This document shows, one piece after another, positions 35,891 through 48,560 of a stretch of 64,000 nt of DNA. The DNA is taken from contig NC_081412.1 in assembly GCF_030272615.1 (NCBI RefSeq), forward strand, positions 345,585,870 through 345,649,869, in the 5' to 3' direction. The DNA comes from Cryptomeria japonica (taxonomy: Eukaryota; Streptophyta; Pinopsida; Cupressales; Cupressaceae). The notes beneath the pieces are model-generated. The model saw only the letters and a list, made by a program, of their open reading frames with translations, was not told where the DNA came from and made no database searches. The position numbers and the translations under genes are program-made. Positions within the stretch are counted from its first letter, which is position 1; each line of letters opens with the position of its first letter.

Positions 35891-36920
35891 GAACACAAGA
35901 AGAATACACAATTTACTTGGAAACCCTTGTGAGAGAAAACCACGGCAAAATATTGCTTTTATATTCGAAACTTCTTACAATCTTTGTAGGCAATCATTGT
36001 AGGCACCAACCCACTAGAGACATCAATCCCCACAACTGAGCACCAACTCAGCAAGAGACACCAATCTCTTTGAAGACGAGGCACCAACCTCCAAGAGGAT
36101 AAAGTGATAAGTGTTTGATCTTCTTCCTGAATCAGATCTGATCCTCCACGAATCTGCTCAAAATTTGCTTCTTAAATCTGCTTATGATCTTCAAGAATCT
36201 CTGCTCATATGTTTGCAATAATTCGCCCTTAAAGTTTGCAATAATTCACCTTCAAGCTCTGCTCATACTATTCAACAATTTCTGTTCATAAGGTCTGAAA
36301 CCATCTGCTCATAAGATCTGAAATAATCTGCTCATAGGTCTGCAACTCAATCATAACTGCTCATATCTTCTCCTTAGATCTGCTGTAAGGTCTTCTTAAA
36401 ATCTGCTTTTAATAGGAAGAATATTCAATGAATTGCTTGATAAGAATAACCCTCAAGGGTCTTTTATTTATACCTTCCAATATGCACCTTTTCACCAATG
36501 GATACATCTCTCTACAACAGGTCGGCCAACTGGCATAGTTAAATGTTTTATTTAGTTTTCATTTGCCTCCAAAAATGCGTGCTCAACTCAACAAGGTTCG
36601 CCCAAACAGACCACTATTTATTTTCATATAAATACACCAAATAGGGCACTTAAGCATGAGGTTGGCACTTAGCAAAGATGAATTTATTTAGTTTAATTTT
36701 AGTTTTCTATGCAAGTCGGCCAGCATAGATATAATTGTCTTGGTCACCAATATAAATAGAGATTGGCTAGCCAAAAAGATCAACAATTGAACTCGGAAAA
36801 AAAAACAGCAGCAACAATTATCCTTAATTTTGCTTCATTTTCCATAGTGCATTGATTCTCCATTGATAGCAGCAATATGGCAATAATCCTTTGACATCAA
36901 TGACAACAAGATTTTCAACA
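35891..36920 (-). mobile_element. 3' LTR of copia element 1 (outer end missing)
   Basis: Homologous to 54830-55849 and 41280-41660: GAATACACAATTTACTTGGA, GAGAAAACCACGGCAAAATA, and the end GATTTTCAACA. The inner end at 36920 is followed by a pyrimidine tract (ATCTCCCTCTTTGTC), the polypurine tract of a minus-strand element. The first ~140 bp of the LTR, judged from the copy at 54686, are absent. Confidence 0.75.
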
Positions 36921-37114
36921 ATCTCCCTCTTTGTCACTGATGAAAACTTGCAAAGAAATAATCTTAGAATGCAACAGAAACATTTTTCTCCTCCTGAGTG
37001 AATGCTCCCCCTTACTCTACTCCTCCCCCTTTGACATCAATGACAAAGACTTTCTGGGGTTAAAAGATAAGACAATGAATAGCAACCTCTGAACACATGC
37101 TTCCCTTGAAGAAC

Positions 37115-38400
37115 TTAGTAAATGGATGAGAGTGATATCACGATTAATTTCTCCCTTAGATACTCAAAAGTCTTTTTTGGAAGAGGCTTTGTGAAGATGT
37201 ATGCAATTTGTTCCTTTGTAGCAATGTACTCCAATTTCACTTGCTGATCAACCACCTGCTCTCTTAAGAAATGGTATTTGATTGGAATATGCTTTGTCTT
37301 GGAGTGCATGACCAGATTCTTTGAAATATTTACTGCACTCGTATTGTCACAAAATATAGAGATAGGATGCTCATACTCAACCTTAATATCCTTCAATGTC
37401 TATTTCATTCAAAGACTTTGCGTGCAACAAGCTGCTACTACAATGCATTCTGTCTTTGTTACAATTAAAGAAAATGAAACCTATTTCTTACTCAACCAAG
37501 ATACAAGACTGTTACCAAGGAAGATTGTTGCTCCACTTGTGCTTTTTTGTCAGCAATACTGCTAGCCCAATTTGCATCTGTATATGCTGTAAGCGTGAAG
37601 TCTTCACCTCTTGGATACCACAACCCAAACTCCATGGTGCGCTTTAGATATTTGAATATTCTTTTGACTTCTTGTACACGAGTTTCCTTTGGTGCTCCCT
37701 GAAACCGTGCCGCCAAACTAATTGCGAGCATAAGATCGGGCCTTGTAGTTGTCACATATAATAAACTTCCAATCATGGACCTGTATAGAGTTTGATTGGC
37801 CTCAGGAGATTTATCATCTTTACTTAATTTGCATCAGATAATCATGGGAGTGCTCATTGGATTGTACCATTATGAATTTCTTCAACATCTCCTTAATATA
37901 CTTGGTTTGTGATATAAATATTCCCTTATCTAATTGGGAAATTTGCAACCCAAGGAAGAAGGACAACTCACCAAGCATTGACATTTTGAACTCCTTATGC
38001 ATATATGTGGCAAATTCTTGGCACATCTTGTCATTGCTACCTCCAAAAATTATATCAACCGCAATGATCACAACAATCAAAAAATTTATCTGCTTCATTT
38101 CTGATATAAAGATTGCTATCCTCAATTCCCCTTTTGAAGCCTTGCTCTTGAAGGTACTTGTCTAGCCTTGAGTACCAATCCCTCGAGGCTTGTTTTAGTC
38201 CATAAAGTGCCTTCTTTAGTTTGCAAACATAGTCCTCATTCGCTAACAAAAAAAACCCTTTTGGTTGTTCAATGTACATGTCTTCCTCCAGGTTTCTATT
38301 CAAGAAGGCTGATTTCACATCCATCTAGTAGACATTGAAGTTCTTAAGCTTGGCAAGGGCTAAAACCATCCTTATAGCTTCCTTATGAGCAACAAGAGCA
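37115..38400 (-). pseudogene. RT and RNase H of copia element 1
   Basis: 38324-38055 has MDVKSAFLNRNLEEDMYIEQ and CKLKKALYGLKQASRDWYS. The active-site region after 38125 reads VVIIAVDIIFGG, so the copia YVDD box is lost. It continues through MLGELSFFLGLQISQ and MIGSLLYVTTTRPDLMLAI. RNase H pieces are TAYTDANWASS (37776-37492) and IFCDNTSAVNISKN, with KTKHIPIKYHFLRE (37396-37115), ending in IFTKPLPKKTFEYLREKL. Several frameshifts are present. Confidence 0.85.
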
Positions 38401-40034
38401 AACGTTTGAAATCAATTCCTTCACCTTGAGCATATCCTTTGCATACAATCCTTGTTTTGTTCCTTATGACTTGGCCATCCTCATTCTTTTTTTTTCTGAA
38501 AGCCTATTCAGTGCCAATGGCATTCTTGTCCTTAGGTCTTGAGACAAGTTCCCAAGTTTCACTCTTCTTGATTTGATCCAATTCCTATTTTATAGCCTTT
38601 GGCTTTATCCAATGCTTGTCTTCACTTGCTTTTGTAAAGCCCTTTGGTTCTATTCTAGAGAGCAAGCACAAACTTGAATGTTTTGATGTGCTAGTAAATC
38701 TTCTTTTGTCTGAATCTCTACATCTTTCTCCCCAAAGATCAAGTCTTTTAGATGATTCTTTTGGACAACTTTGGATGGAGTCTTAGGTGGTGCTCTTGAT
38801 GGTGTCTTTGGGTTCTCTTGCTCAACTGTCTCTTTCTCAATTTCCTCTGTTTCTTTTTCTTTGCACACTTCCTCATTTTAAGGAACATCTTCTTGAACTT
38901 CTTTTTCATAGTGTCTTCCTTCATCAACTTTCACATTTGCACTTTCAAAAACCTTCTGTCATCTCTTTTTATCGCATTTGGGCGCTTTACTTATTGTGTA
39001 GTACCCAAGAAATGTTTCTTCATCAGTTATAGAATCAAACTTTCCTAAATCTCCTTCATCTATCCTTATATAACACGTGTTTCCAAATACTTTGAAATAC
39101 TTTGCCCTATTCGCTATGAATCTGCCCTCCATCTCTATCTCTTGGGCAAGAAAGCAACTAAGCTGGGTAAATCAAGGTTAGTTCCATACCTAGTGGCTTG
39201 TCTAGTTTCACCTTAGGTTGATTACTCCCTACCGATAAATGGCGTGTGTGCGGCAACTTGCTGTTGCAGGTCTCCCTTCCCATAGCTCATATGGCATTTT
39301 GCTATCGTTTATTTTGATTTGTGCACGATTCAAAATGTAGACTGCCATGTGAACCGTATCTCTCCAAAAACTATCAGACAACTTGACTCATTTAGCATAG
39401 CTCTAGCCATTTCTTGGACTGTTCTGTTTTTTTTTTCCACAACTCCATTTTGTTGTGGAGTTCTTGCAGCTGAAAATTGTCTTCTTTTCCCATGCTTTTC
39501 ACAGTTTTTTTCGAATTCATTGGAGGTGAATTTTCCTCTTCTATGTGATCTAAGACATTTGATTTTCAAACCTGATTCATTCTCCACCAAGGCTTTGAAT
39601 GTTTAGATTTTTCTTTGAAAAATGTAACCCAAGTCATTCTAGAGTAATCATCAATTAATAACATAAAAAGCCTTTCTCCTTGCATGCATCTTGTTCTAGT
39701 TGGACCACATAGATTCCGTATGTATAAGCTCCAACGATTTTGATGCAAAGCGTTCCTTTAGTTTAAAATTCACTCTAGTCTACTTCCCAAGTTGACATTG
39801 CTTACAAGTGATGTTTGTGGGCTTTGAGATCCTTGGCATGTCTCTCACGGCTTCCTTACGGTTGATCTTGACAAGATTGTCAAAGTTTAGGTGCCCCATT
39901 CTCCTGTGCCATAACCAACTCTCATGTTCTTGTCCCATGAAACATTTTTGGCTTTTGATTTCACTGAGGATGTAGAGATTATTAGATGTTCTATATGCAT
40001 TTGCTTCAACTTTTAACATATAGGACATTCTCAT
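38401..40034 (-). pseudogene. Integrase region of copia element 1
   Basis: GAG-pre-integrase: SWLWHRRMGHLNFDNLVKI, then CKQCQLGK (40034-39780). Catalytic core: LLIDDYSRMTWVTFFKEKSK (39748-39566), GKFTSNEFEKNCEKHGKRR and ARTPQQNGVVEKKNRTVQEM (39590-39330), giving the D and E residues. The Lys/Glu/Pro-rich C-terminal part (38868-38650) leads to the RT. It is broken by frameshifts. Confidence 0.85.
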
Positions 40035-40106
40035 TTTTTATTTTTCCATTGTCCAGACTAAGAGTCCTTGTTCCTTTTATATATCTCTTAGTGTTGTCTC
40101 CGAATT

Positions 40107-41143
40107 TCACTGTCGCTTCATTGTTTGTTCGAGAGTAGAAAATTTACTTGTGTCACTTGTCATGTGCCTTGAACAACCACTATCAACGTACCATCTATCT
40201 CCTTTGTTTTGTGCGTGTAGAGCTTTTTGAACAAACAAGGTTTTTTTTATTTTTTTAATGTAGTGGTCATTCTTCATCATCGCTACTTTCATTCTTATCT
40301 TGTGAACGTTTAGAAGCAAAATGTCATATTTTACCACAATTAAAGCATTTGAATGGTAACTTACCTTGATAATTTCCAGATCCTTTCTTCTGTTTTCTCA
40401 TGAAGTGAGCTTCTTCTTCACTCATTTCATTGCATGACCTCTCACTTGGTTCACATACCTTGTTCTTCACCTTGATGCTTTTAAGGTTGCCTCTTCTTTT
40501 GATGGTTTGTCTTCAATCTTCATTTAATAGGCATTTCCCATGTACCTCATCCTTTGTCAATGTATCTAGATCTTTCATTTCTTCAATTGCCAAAACTTTG
40601 AAATCAAATCTCAAGGGAAAAGACCTTAGTACCTTTTGAACAATTACAGCTTCATCAACTTCTTCACCAAGTCCTCCAATTGTGCTCACAGTCTCATCAA
40701 CACGAAGCAAATAAGAGGCTATGTTCTCTTATTTCATCGTAAGGCTTTCAAATTGTTTTTGAAGCTTTGCCTTCTTCACTTTAACATCTTCTTCATAGAT
40801 GTTCTTCAACTTATTCCACACGCCCTTTGCTGATTTGCGATGCATAACCTTCACGAACTCGGATTCGGATAATCCACACAAAATCGCATGCTTGGCTTTC
40901 ACATTGTTCTCACTTTCTTTCTTTTGGCCTGATCTATTGGGGAAGTAGACAGGGGTGCCAAACATCATATCCTAGGGCATTCAAGTAGGTTTCCATCGTT
41001 ATGCTCCAAAAGGCATAATTTGCTCCATCAAAGAGTGGTGCTTTGTTTGATGAGATTCTGTGTCCTTGACCAACCATTAGTGCTCTTATAGATCTACCTC
41101 CAAGCGAATAGGCTATTTCCAAAGGAACCCACTCTAATACCAA
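40107..41143 (-). pseudogene. Gag and protease of copia element 1
   Basis: Gag starts near 41143: NKAPLFDGANYAFWSITMET, then FVKVMHRKSAKGVWNKLKNI (40968-40729) and VVQKVLRSFP-type sequence (40710-40513). A zinc knuckle near 40304-40365 reads CFNCGKI-stop-HFASK, with a stop in place of the conserved Gly. Protease: RWYVDSGCSRHMTSD (40337-40107). The order gag, protease, integrase, RT, RNase H is that of Ty1/copia. Confidence 0.85.
41131..41143 (-). other. Primer-binding site of copia element 1
   Basis: The minus strand reads TTGGTATTAGAGT, a two-mismatch version of the initiator-Met site, directly inside the LTR that begins at 41145. Confidence 0.7.
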
Positions 41144-41144
41144 T

Positions 41145-41660
41145 TGAAGAGCACACCATTATATTGAGATGGGGGGTGAATTAGTATAATAACAAACTTT
41201 TACTTCTCAAAACTTAATTAATCACATAAGCAATACTTCAGTACTTAATCAACCACAAATGCAAGATCAAGGAAGTAGATGCAAAAGAAGAACACACGAT
41301 TTACGTGGAAACACCCTTGCGGGAGAAAACCACAACAAAATATTCCTTTTATATTAGAAACTTCGTACAATCTTTGTAGGCACCAATCCACAAGAAACAC
41401 CAATACCCTTTTGACGATGAATTTATTTAATTTGATTTTAGTTTTCTATGCAAGTCGGCCAGCATAGATATAATTTTGTCTTGGGCGCCAATATAAATGG
41501 AGGTCAGCTAGCCAAAAAGGTCAATAGTAGAACTTTAAAAAAAATAATAAACAGCAGCAACAATTATTCTTATTGCTGCTTCATCCTTTTATTGATTCTC
41601 CTTTGATAGCTGCAACATTGCAATAATCCTTTGACATTAATGACAACAATATTTCCAACA
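41145..41660 (-). mobile_element. 5' LTR of copia element 1 (internally deleted)
   Basis: The plus strand starts TGAAGAGCACACC and ends ATTTCCAACA. Compared with the 1,164-bp LTR at 54686-55849 it lacks about 620 bp in the middle, joining near 41410 (CAATACCC|TTTTGACGATG). Confidence 0.75.
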
Positions 41661-41800
41661 ATCACGAGATTTGCTTGCTTGAAGAGGATATTCTTAAGAC
41701 CACCTTCCCAACTCATCAAGGGCACTACCAATTTTTGGTCATTCTATTTAACCTCACTAATGTCCCATCTTTGATCTTGCTGGCATCTATCTAACATTTG
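41661..41800 (+). pseudogene. Gypsy reverse-transcriptase remnant, sense to the host gene
   Basis: The plus-strand frame reads EEDILKTTFPTHQGHYQFLV then LFNLTNVPS, equivalent to the gypsy RT block KTAFRTHxGHYEFLVMPFGLTNAP. It abuts the copia LTR end exactly, so copia probably inserted here. The other half of this RT is not seen at the far copia end, where the LTR is truncated. Confidence 0.65.
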
Positions 41801-43019
41801 GTTCGATTTCAGTTGGTAGCATGGAGCTTTGGCATTGTAGATATATAGGATTAACGAGAACAAGATATTTGAACACAAATCAAACTTACAACTTTGTACA
41901 ATGACTAGCAATGGATTTTTGGGTTGTTGAGGAATGAAAGGTGTAGAGGAGAAAAGTAAACCGCTTCGACAGGTAGGTGACCACCTATTAGGGACTCACT
42001 AATCAAACCTCTCCACTTGGGATGCGGTGTAGAGTGTAGAATTTTTAGGTACCCCTTAGATGACACTAAACATGTCACAGAGGTTCTCTGATGTGAGCTA
42101 GTGACACTCTGTTTGAGGATGCACGCGCGGGTCTAAGACAACTGTGTGACATGCTGGCATCCTATACGGAGAAAGTCATGGATTCCGTACAGAGAACGGA
42201 CTATGACAATAATGTGCCCAAATGACATAAACTAGAGAAAATAATAATACGGAAAGAAAATACGACTATCTATTAAGTAACCAAAAGGAAAGAAGGAAGA
42301 GGAAGTATGTCCTAATAGCCGGTCCACACTTGAAGTCTCCAGCTAGCTCCCCAAATCTACTCGGCAACTTGCACACAAGGCGAACGAGGATGAAAATGTT
42401 GTGGCTGTGTTTTAGAGGCTTGCCATAGTCAGACCCTCGCTTTGGTGTTTCTACCTTCACGAACAACCAAGATAGATAGATGAAAAGATAGATGAAATAA
42501 TGGATGAAAGAAACAACAACAAAATCTTGATCAATATGCTATGGAGATAACGAAAGATAGAGCAAGAAGAAGACTCCCCTTTCACACCCAAAGCGAGAAG
42601 CTCGGATGAAGAAGAAGAATAAGCATGTCTTCCTCAAAGCATTACAATGGTAGCAATATGTGAGAGCCAAGGACATAGCTGGAGAGCTTCAAAAGGAGAC
42701 AATGAACAAGCGTAAATCCAATAGAATTCCAAGGAGAGAGTTTAGAGAAGCAAGTAAACATGTTGGGACGAAAACGGACGTTGGTGGTCGCAGAGATGTG
42801 TTATAGGCATCTTCCAAGCGCAAGTGTAACACTCAAACGACCACCTTCAGATTGTCAGATTCGCGGGACGCTAGCGCGACACATGGACATCTCTGCGGTG
42901 TGCTAGTGTCTACAGTCAAATAGTCAACTTGGTCAAGAAAAGGACAAGGCGGAGGCTAACAAGGCAAGCGAGATGGACAAAAGGACAAAACGATCAAGGT
43001 CTCCAATTAGTGTAAGGTG
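41801..43019. other. Repeat-derived stretch, no coding feature recognised
   Basis: Contains sequence such as GTGACCACCTATTAGGGACT and short GATAGATAGATG iterations near 42470-42510. It may be old LTR sequence of the gypsy element to the left. No reliable gene is seen. Confidence 0.4.
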
Positions 43020-44177
43020 TGTTGACGTGTTTTTTATGACGGCGTCCAACACAGAATAAAGTTGCCCAACGATCACTTCACTCTCTCTCGATCAAAGTAC
43101 GATTGCATGCTGATATAGTAGGAGAATCAGACAACCGACTCCAAGGTTCCTTTTAAGCTGCGGATGTGACTCGGCTGATGTGATTGCTGGTAATCCAAGG
43201 GGGCCTTACGTATGTCGAAGAAATTTATTCAAGCTCAAGAATTTATTGATGCGGATGATTTGCAATGAAGCTCTAAGTTTTAGATTTTTGGACTTTGAAA
43301 TATGCAGAAAGTAAATAGGGATAGGGTAGAGGGAAACTAAACTAAAGGTAATCCAATCCTAGGAACAAGGAGACGGGACAAACTTGTGCAAAATCCAACC
43401 GCGCTTTGCTTCGCCAGCAAAGCACAACTTACACGAAGGCGGTGCAATCTTCAGGGGGAGTGCTAAGGATTTTCAAATCGTCAAAAGAAACCATCAGATA
43501 GAACAATCTCTTCTAACAATCGAATTTGAACACACACATATAATGAGGCTTAGACTAACTTTGCAAGGTATGCAACAATCAGCTGCACACCAAAAGTATG
43601 AGCGCGAGTTTGGCAACAAGCAATCCTATCAAATCCAGTTCATCTAATTGCATGAAAACAAATCTAATCTATGAAGAGAACGAGACCATGCGAGTTCCAA
43701 AACAACACAAGAACACACCAACAATTGAACAATGTATTAAGTGTTTGCTTCAAAAACTCTTAGCAACAATCTCTGACGATAGTCTCTCCTGATTACAAAT
43801 GAGGGGGGGGGGGGGTCACCCCCTTATATAGGCCTCAAAGTCCAGATTACATGCAAAACCCTAATTAGGGTTCGCCCTAAAGATTCCCCACTCAAGGTGC
43901 AACGAGGTGGGAATTTGCATTAAATAACCCATTATGCCCACTTACAATAAATTTTTAAAAGGGCCTAAAATAGCGCCCATGATGATGATCATGCCTGGAA
44001 TATAACTGACGTCGTCATAAATGCCCATCACCCTCCAAGCGACGACGACATGCAAGAAGAATCCGTCATAAAACCATTATGAGGGGATGACATGCAAGAC
44101 GATTCCCTTAGCCCGTGGTGGCATGCGTTGACCAGTCCCGCGCCTAGTCAATGTTCCCTTCAGCCATAAATATGCCA
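43020..44177 (-). mobile_element. Left terminal region of unassigned-protein element, copy 2
   Basis: Starts TGTTGACGTGTTTTTTATGA, matching the left end of copy 1. A 12-nt G run lies at about 43802-43815, followed by CCCTTATATAGGCC, a possible TATA motif. Confidence 0.5.
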
Positions 44178-47100
44178 TTATTGTTCAGTCAAAAGACTTT
44201 CGTCCAAAAACGGACGACCATTATCTCTCTCATTAATGGCTTATGCAATGAACCTACCGACGACGGCCTCCAATTCTCCGATGGAGACACTTGGCACATT
44301 CTCGATGTTGAATTCCATCAAGGCAATCTCCTCTTCACTTCTAGAAAAGAAACTTTCCCAATCCGCCATTGCTTCCTGTGTTTTCTTCATCATATCGGAG
44401 AATGAAGAAACATTTGCAAAATGTTCCTTGGGAAACGAACCGACGAAGAAGAAATCATGCAACTGGGATTTCAAAGAATTCACTGTTATTCCCCCGTCGC
44501 TGAGTTTCCTTGAAAATAAAGCTTCCATGGCACTGAGGATTTCTTCCTGTATCCCTCTGATAGATTCCTTCAAGGTGACGGAATCAATGCTGAATTTATC
44601 AAGGGTGTTCTTCCCTGAACAGATGGCGTAGAACCTTCGAGGAAAGTCATAGGCTTCATTCTCCTGGATTACTTTCCCGCCTACCAGTGTTTGCCTTGGG
44701 GTCCTCATCAGAGCCCTGAGTTGGGAAATGGTTAAATCTTGGTAGACATCAACATCTTCCCATAGTCCTTCCGCCATTTCCAACCTACTCAGGAGGGCCA
44801 CGAATCTCGAATGGAGCTGAGCTAGATCTTCTACAAATTTCCTTGCCTCAGCATAAACATCTTCTACCCATTCTCGGGAATTCTGTACCATTGCCTTTGT
44901 AAGTTCTGCATCATCAATTACTTCCTTGGGAAGGAAGGGAGGGGGAGTGGATGAAGGACCTGCTTCCCTGAGGGGTTTCTTGAAACTCCTGACATACTCG
45001 CATAGAAGTCCGTTTTCCTCCTTCAGCCGCTTACATTTTGCTTTTGACTTAAGCAATTTCTCCTTCATGGCAAAGGAAGAATCGTCGAAATCTCCCATTA
45101 CTTGACCGGTGGAAGCATGGCCAAGATCCACCTGTCTGATGACGTAATCTTCCTGCCTAATCTCACTCCTAACCTTATCCACCGCAGGTTTAGCAATGTG
45201 CAAGGTCCGGGCTCCAGATTCTTCCCGGACTACCTTGGAAAACTTCCGAGGGGCTTTTCTTTTTGGTGGCTGATCCATCCTCTTCAATAATTCTTCTAAT
45301 TCCTGAGCAGGATTGGGCTCCCTTCCCGCTTCACTTCCCAATCTGCCTACCAACCAATCTGGTGCGGGGATGGAATGGTTGTAATCCTCTGCATGCTCCC
45401 GTTCTTGAGATTCCTCTTCCCTTTCTCCAAAGATAGTCTCTATGAAATTATCCTGGCGAACCTCTTCCAGGTGTGGGGAAACTTCTTGTCTCTGACTTCT
45501 TGGCTGATGATGGCCCTGTGAAGCATTGATGCTAAGTATATCAGGTGCTGGAACATTCCCTGGAAATGGGCCTGCCGGATGTGGGAACATTTCTACTTCT
45601 TGTATGCTTGCGAAGATGACTGGTGAATGTTCCCTTCCTGTCCTCGTTCTCTTTTGTGGATGCTCCTCCTGCTGGGCTTCCTGCTGAACCTCGCGCGGGA
45701 TTTCCTGTTGGATATCCTTTGTCTTTGTTACCCTTGGCCTCTTTGGGGCACTTTTTCCTTTATCCACCCGGGTCTCTCTTCCTGCCTGACCCTGTGAAGA
45801 GCCTTCAGTTGCCTCGCTGTGAGAATCCAGATTTCCCATCAGCTGGTATGTCAGATGGACATGGTTTTCCACCAACTTTCTTGTCTACCTGTCAATCCAG
45901 TGCTTAGTGAATTTTAGCACTGGTTTGGCCAAAGTGTTCAAATCATCTACCTCCGGCTCCGACCAATCTGGCAACAGGATAGGTTGATCCTTTATCCTTT
46001 CGAATTCGGGTTGCATCTAATCTGAGCCTTCCTTCACCTGGTCTGGTACCTGATGAATCTCACTTATTCTGATAGTGTCGAGGGGCAGTCTGGAGTGCAT
46101 TCTTCTCCAGACCTCAAGGTCATCCTCGGCTCCTGCCCAGTAATCCTCCAAGTGAAATCTATGTATGAATTTGACATCGGCAACCTTCCTAATCTGGCTG
46201 TAAGGATCATATTGGGCCCTGGAAGTGTAAAATGGTAGGCAGTAGAACGCCAATTTGCTCACCGCACTTTCAGCGGCCTCCAATCCTGGGCATATCTCCA
46301 TGAAATTCCCCAAGACAATTCGAAATTCAATAGATTGCTTCTTCTTCTTCTTCTGCAGTTGATCGTAGGCAGTCAATTGTCTCATGAGCTCGAGCAATAA
46401 AGCTTATCTGACGGATATCTAGGCAATTTGTAAGACTGGAAGGAGAAGCCTTGCATCCTGATGTAGGTGAACTTGGGGAACTGCAGGAATGTGGCACCAT
46501 ACTTCTGGACCAAAGCACTTGCTTGCGGAGACAACCTCATGTGCAACTTATTTTGCATAAGTCGTGTTAGGTACATGGTGAAGGTGTCATTCGCCAATTT
46601 GTAAGAATTCACATTGTGGAGATGTAGCTGAGGATAACATTCATGCACCTTTAGCTGAGCTGGCCTGTAGCCCATGATTCCTCTTGCTGGCAGCCCATCA
46701 AATCCACCCCTTCGTGCCAGCATATAGAATATGTAGGAACTCATGAAAAAGGACTAAGACCTTTTCTCCTGCAGGTTCTTCAATTGTTCGTGCAAGTAGT
46801 GGCTGATCAATCTAGCCCAGTCGATCAGTGTATTAGAATTCATGATCTCGCCAATGTAGAAGAACATCCAAGGCTCGAAGTTCACCGAGTTTGAGCATCC
46901 CATTACTCTGCTCAGCATCTTTATCATGTCCACATATTCCTGCTTGAACTCGAAGATTGTGAGAGTTTTGGGCATCTTGGAAACGTGTACTCTAGGCTTC
47001 AGCAATCATTGCTTGTTGATCAAATCAGCACATCTGGCGGGGCCTGCTTCATAGACTGCTTGAGCTCCGCTGCTGGTCCTGTACGTCATGGAGTAATGTG

Positions 47101-47479
47101 AAGGGATTCCGAAGGCTTCGCCAATTGCTTCTGGAGTCAATGTTGCCAGTAACTTGCCATCTGGCGTTGAGATTGTCTTCTGCTCCAGATTGTAATGTGC
47201 TGCACATTCCAAGACTAGATCTGGGCATTGAATGGTGGGAGGAAAGCCAGCTGCTGCAACTATTCGACTTCTCACAATTTTGACAGCTGTCGGAGATGGA
47301 TTGTGTCCTGCAGTTCCGAACATTCTTATCTTGAATGCAGCCCAGTTGAACGTGCCGAAGTTGGTATCATTGATCTCTTCCCATCTTGAATTCAACCGAG
47401 AATGGGGAAGGAAACCCTTCATCTCTGCTTTGATCATTGCCTACCTGGAGATAGTAGCTGTCCTGCTAGGTTCCGCCAT
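44178..47479 (-). pseudogene. Unassigned ~1,100-residue element-encoded protein, copy 2
   Basis: Starts at ATG 47479 (MAEPSRTATISR, then an in-frame TAG at 47441) and ends at TAA 44178 (FLDESLLTEQ). It is better preserved than copy 1, with about four in-frame stops and one frameshift near 46390. The last 544 residues (45875-44241) are one open frame. Conserved blocks: RMFG; AAGFPPTIQCPDLVLECAAHY; FKQEYVDMIKMLSRVMG; MYLTRLMQNKLHMRLS; FPKFTYIRMQGF; YKLPRYPS; a basic, Gln/Glu-rich middle; a coiled coil (LKSKAKCKRLKEENGLL); LMRTPRQTLVGGK then YDFPRRFY; and VPSVSIGELEAVVGRFIA. No known catalytic motif is visible. The family is unknown to me. Confidence 0.65.
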
Positions 47480-48165
47480 CTTGGGAATACTTTGAAATGA
47501 TGAAAGAGAGAGTAAGTATAAAAAAACTTTTCACTTCTTTACTCTTTCTTTCCTGAATCTTGCACGTAAAAAATGAAATGTTTTTCCCAACTTATATAGA
47601 ATTCCCAAGAGGCATCAAATTAGTAATTGTATTTATGGCGCATCATACTTTCCTTAATTACTATGCCATGCAAGGCAATTTCCCATGCGCGTGAGTTCAA
47701 ATTTAGAACTTTCCTTAAATGCTCCAAGTCATGCGTCATACTTGGAATATTCCTCCTACCAACTCGTTGATTTCACACTTAACAATTTTGGAGGGAGATT
47801 GCAGGATCTTTCTTGGGATTTGCTCAACTCCACTCCGACTTGTCATCTCGCTTTGTCGAAGGAACTTTCCTGGCTTTTCTCCATATCCCTATTTTTTAGG
47901 GATCTTCCTAAATTTTAGGAGTCAGGTTCATTGGATGGGGAATTTCGTCCTGATTCGGAATCTATAAAAATGTCTATATTTGGCCGGGGTTTGATGTCTA
48001 AAAATAGCATATTTGAAAATTCGCCCGAGGGGAATTTCTGTTTTTAACCTTCCTTGACTCCTTGGATTCCGTGCCTTAGGCAAAATTTCAAATTCTCTGC
48101 TTGGGTGAAATTTTACCACGCCAAGGATTCGTGAATTTTCCACTTGTGAATGTCTTCATGGATTC
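47480..48165. mobile_element. 5' leader of copy 2
   Basis: Follows the start codon upstream. A TATATAG motif on the plus strand lies near 47601. The short open frames (47685-48143) have no protein signature. No tRNA primer site is found at the start of this region. Confidence 0.4.
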
Positions 48166-48560
48166 AGCGCCCTAGACCAGACTTGGGCGCATTTTTGCTC
48201 TGTCCATGGAGAGGCAGAAAATTGCACTTGTGAATCCATCCTTTGTTTCAGCGCCCCAGACCAGACCTGGGTGCATTTTTGCTCTGTCCATGGAGAGGCG
48301 GAAAATTGCACTTGTGAATCCATCCTTGGTTTCAACGCCCCATACCAGACCTGGGCGCATTTTGCACATGTCCATGGAGAGGCGGAAAATTGCACTTGTG
48401 AATCCATCCTTGGTTTCAGCGCCCCAGACCAGACCTGGGCGTATTTTGTACATGTCCATGGAGAGGCGGAAAATTGCACTTGTGAATCCATCCTTGGTTT
48501 CAGTGCCCCAGACCAGACCTGGGCGCATTTTTGCTCTGTCCATGGAGAGGTGGATTATTG
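48166..48560. repeat. Exact 84-bp tandem array, about 4.7 units
   Basis: TGTCCATGGAGAGG recurs at 48201, 48285, 48369, 48453 and 48537, a constant period of 84. The unit also contains AAAATTGCACTTGTGAATCC and CCCCAGACCAGACCTGGGCG. Because 84 is divisible by 3, open frames of 111-126 codons appear on both strands in several frames. None is taken as a gene. Confidence 0.9.

Noticed and set aside
48166-48560. CRISPR-like regular repeats
   Set aside because: There are no variable spacers; it is a simple tandem array in plant DNA.
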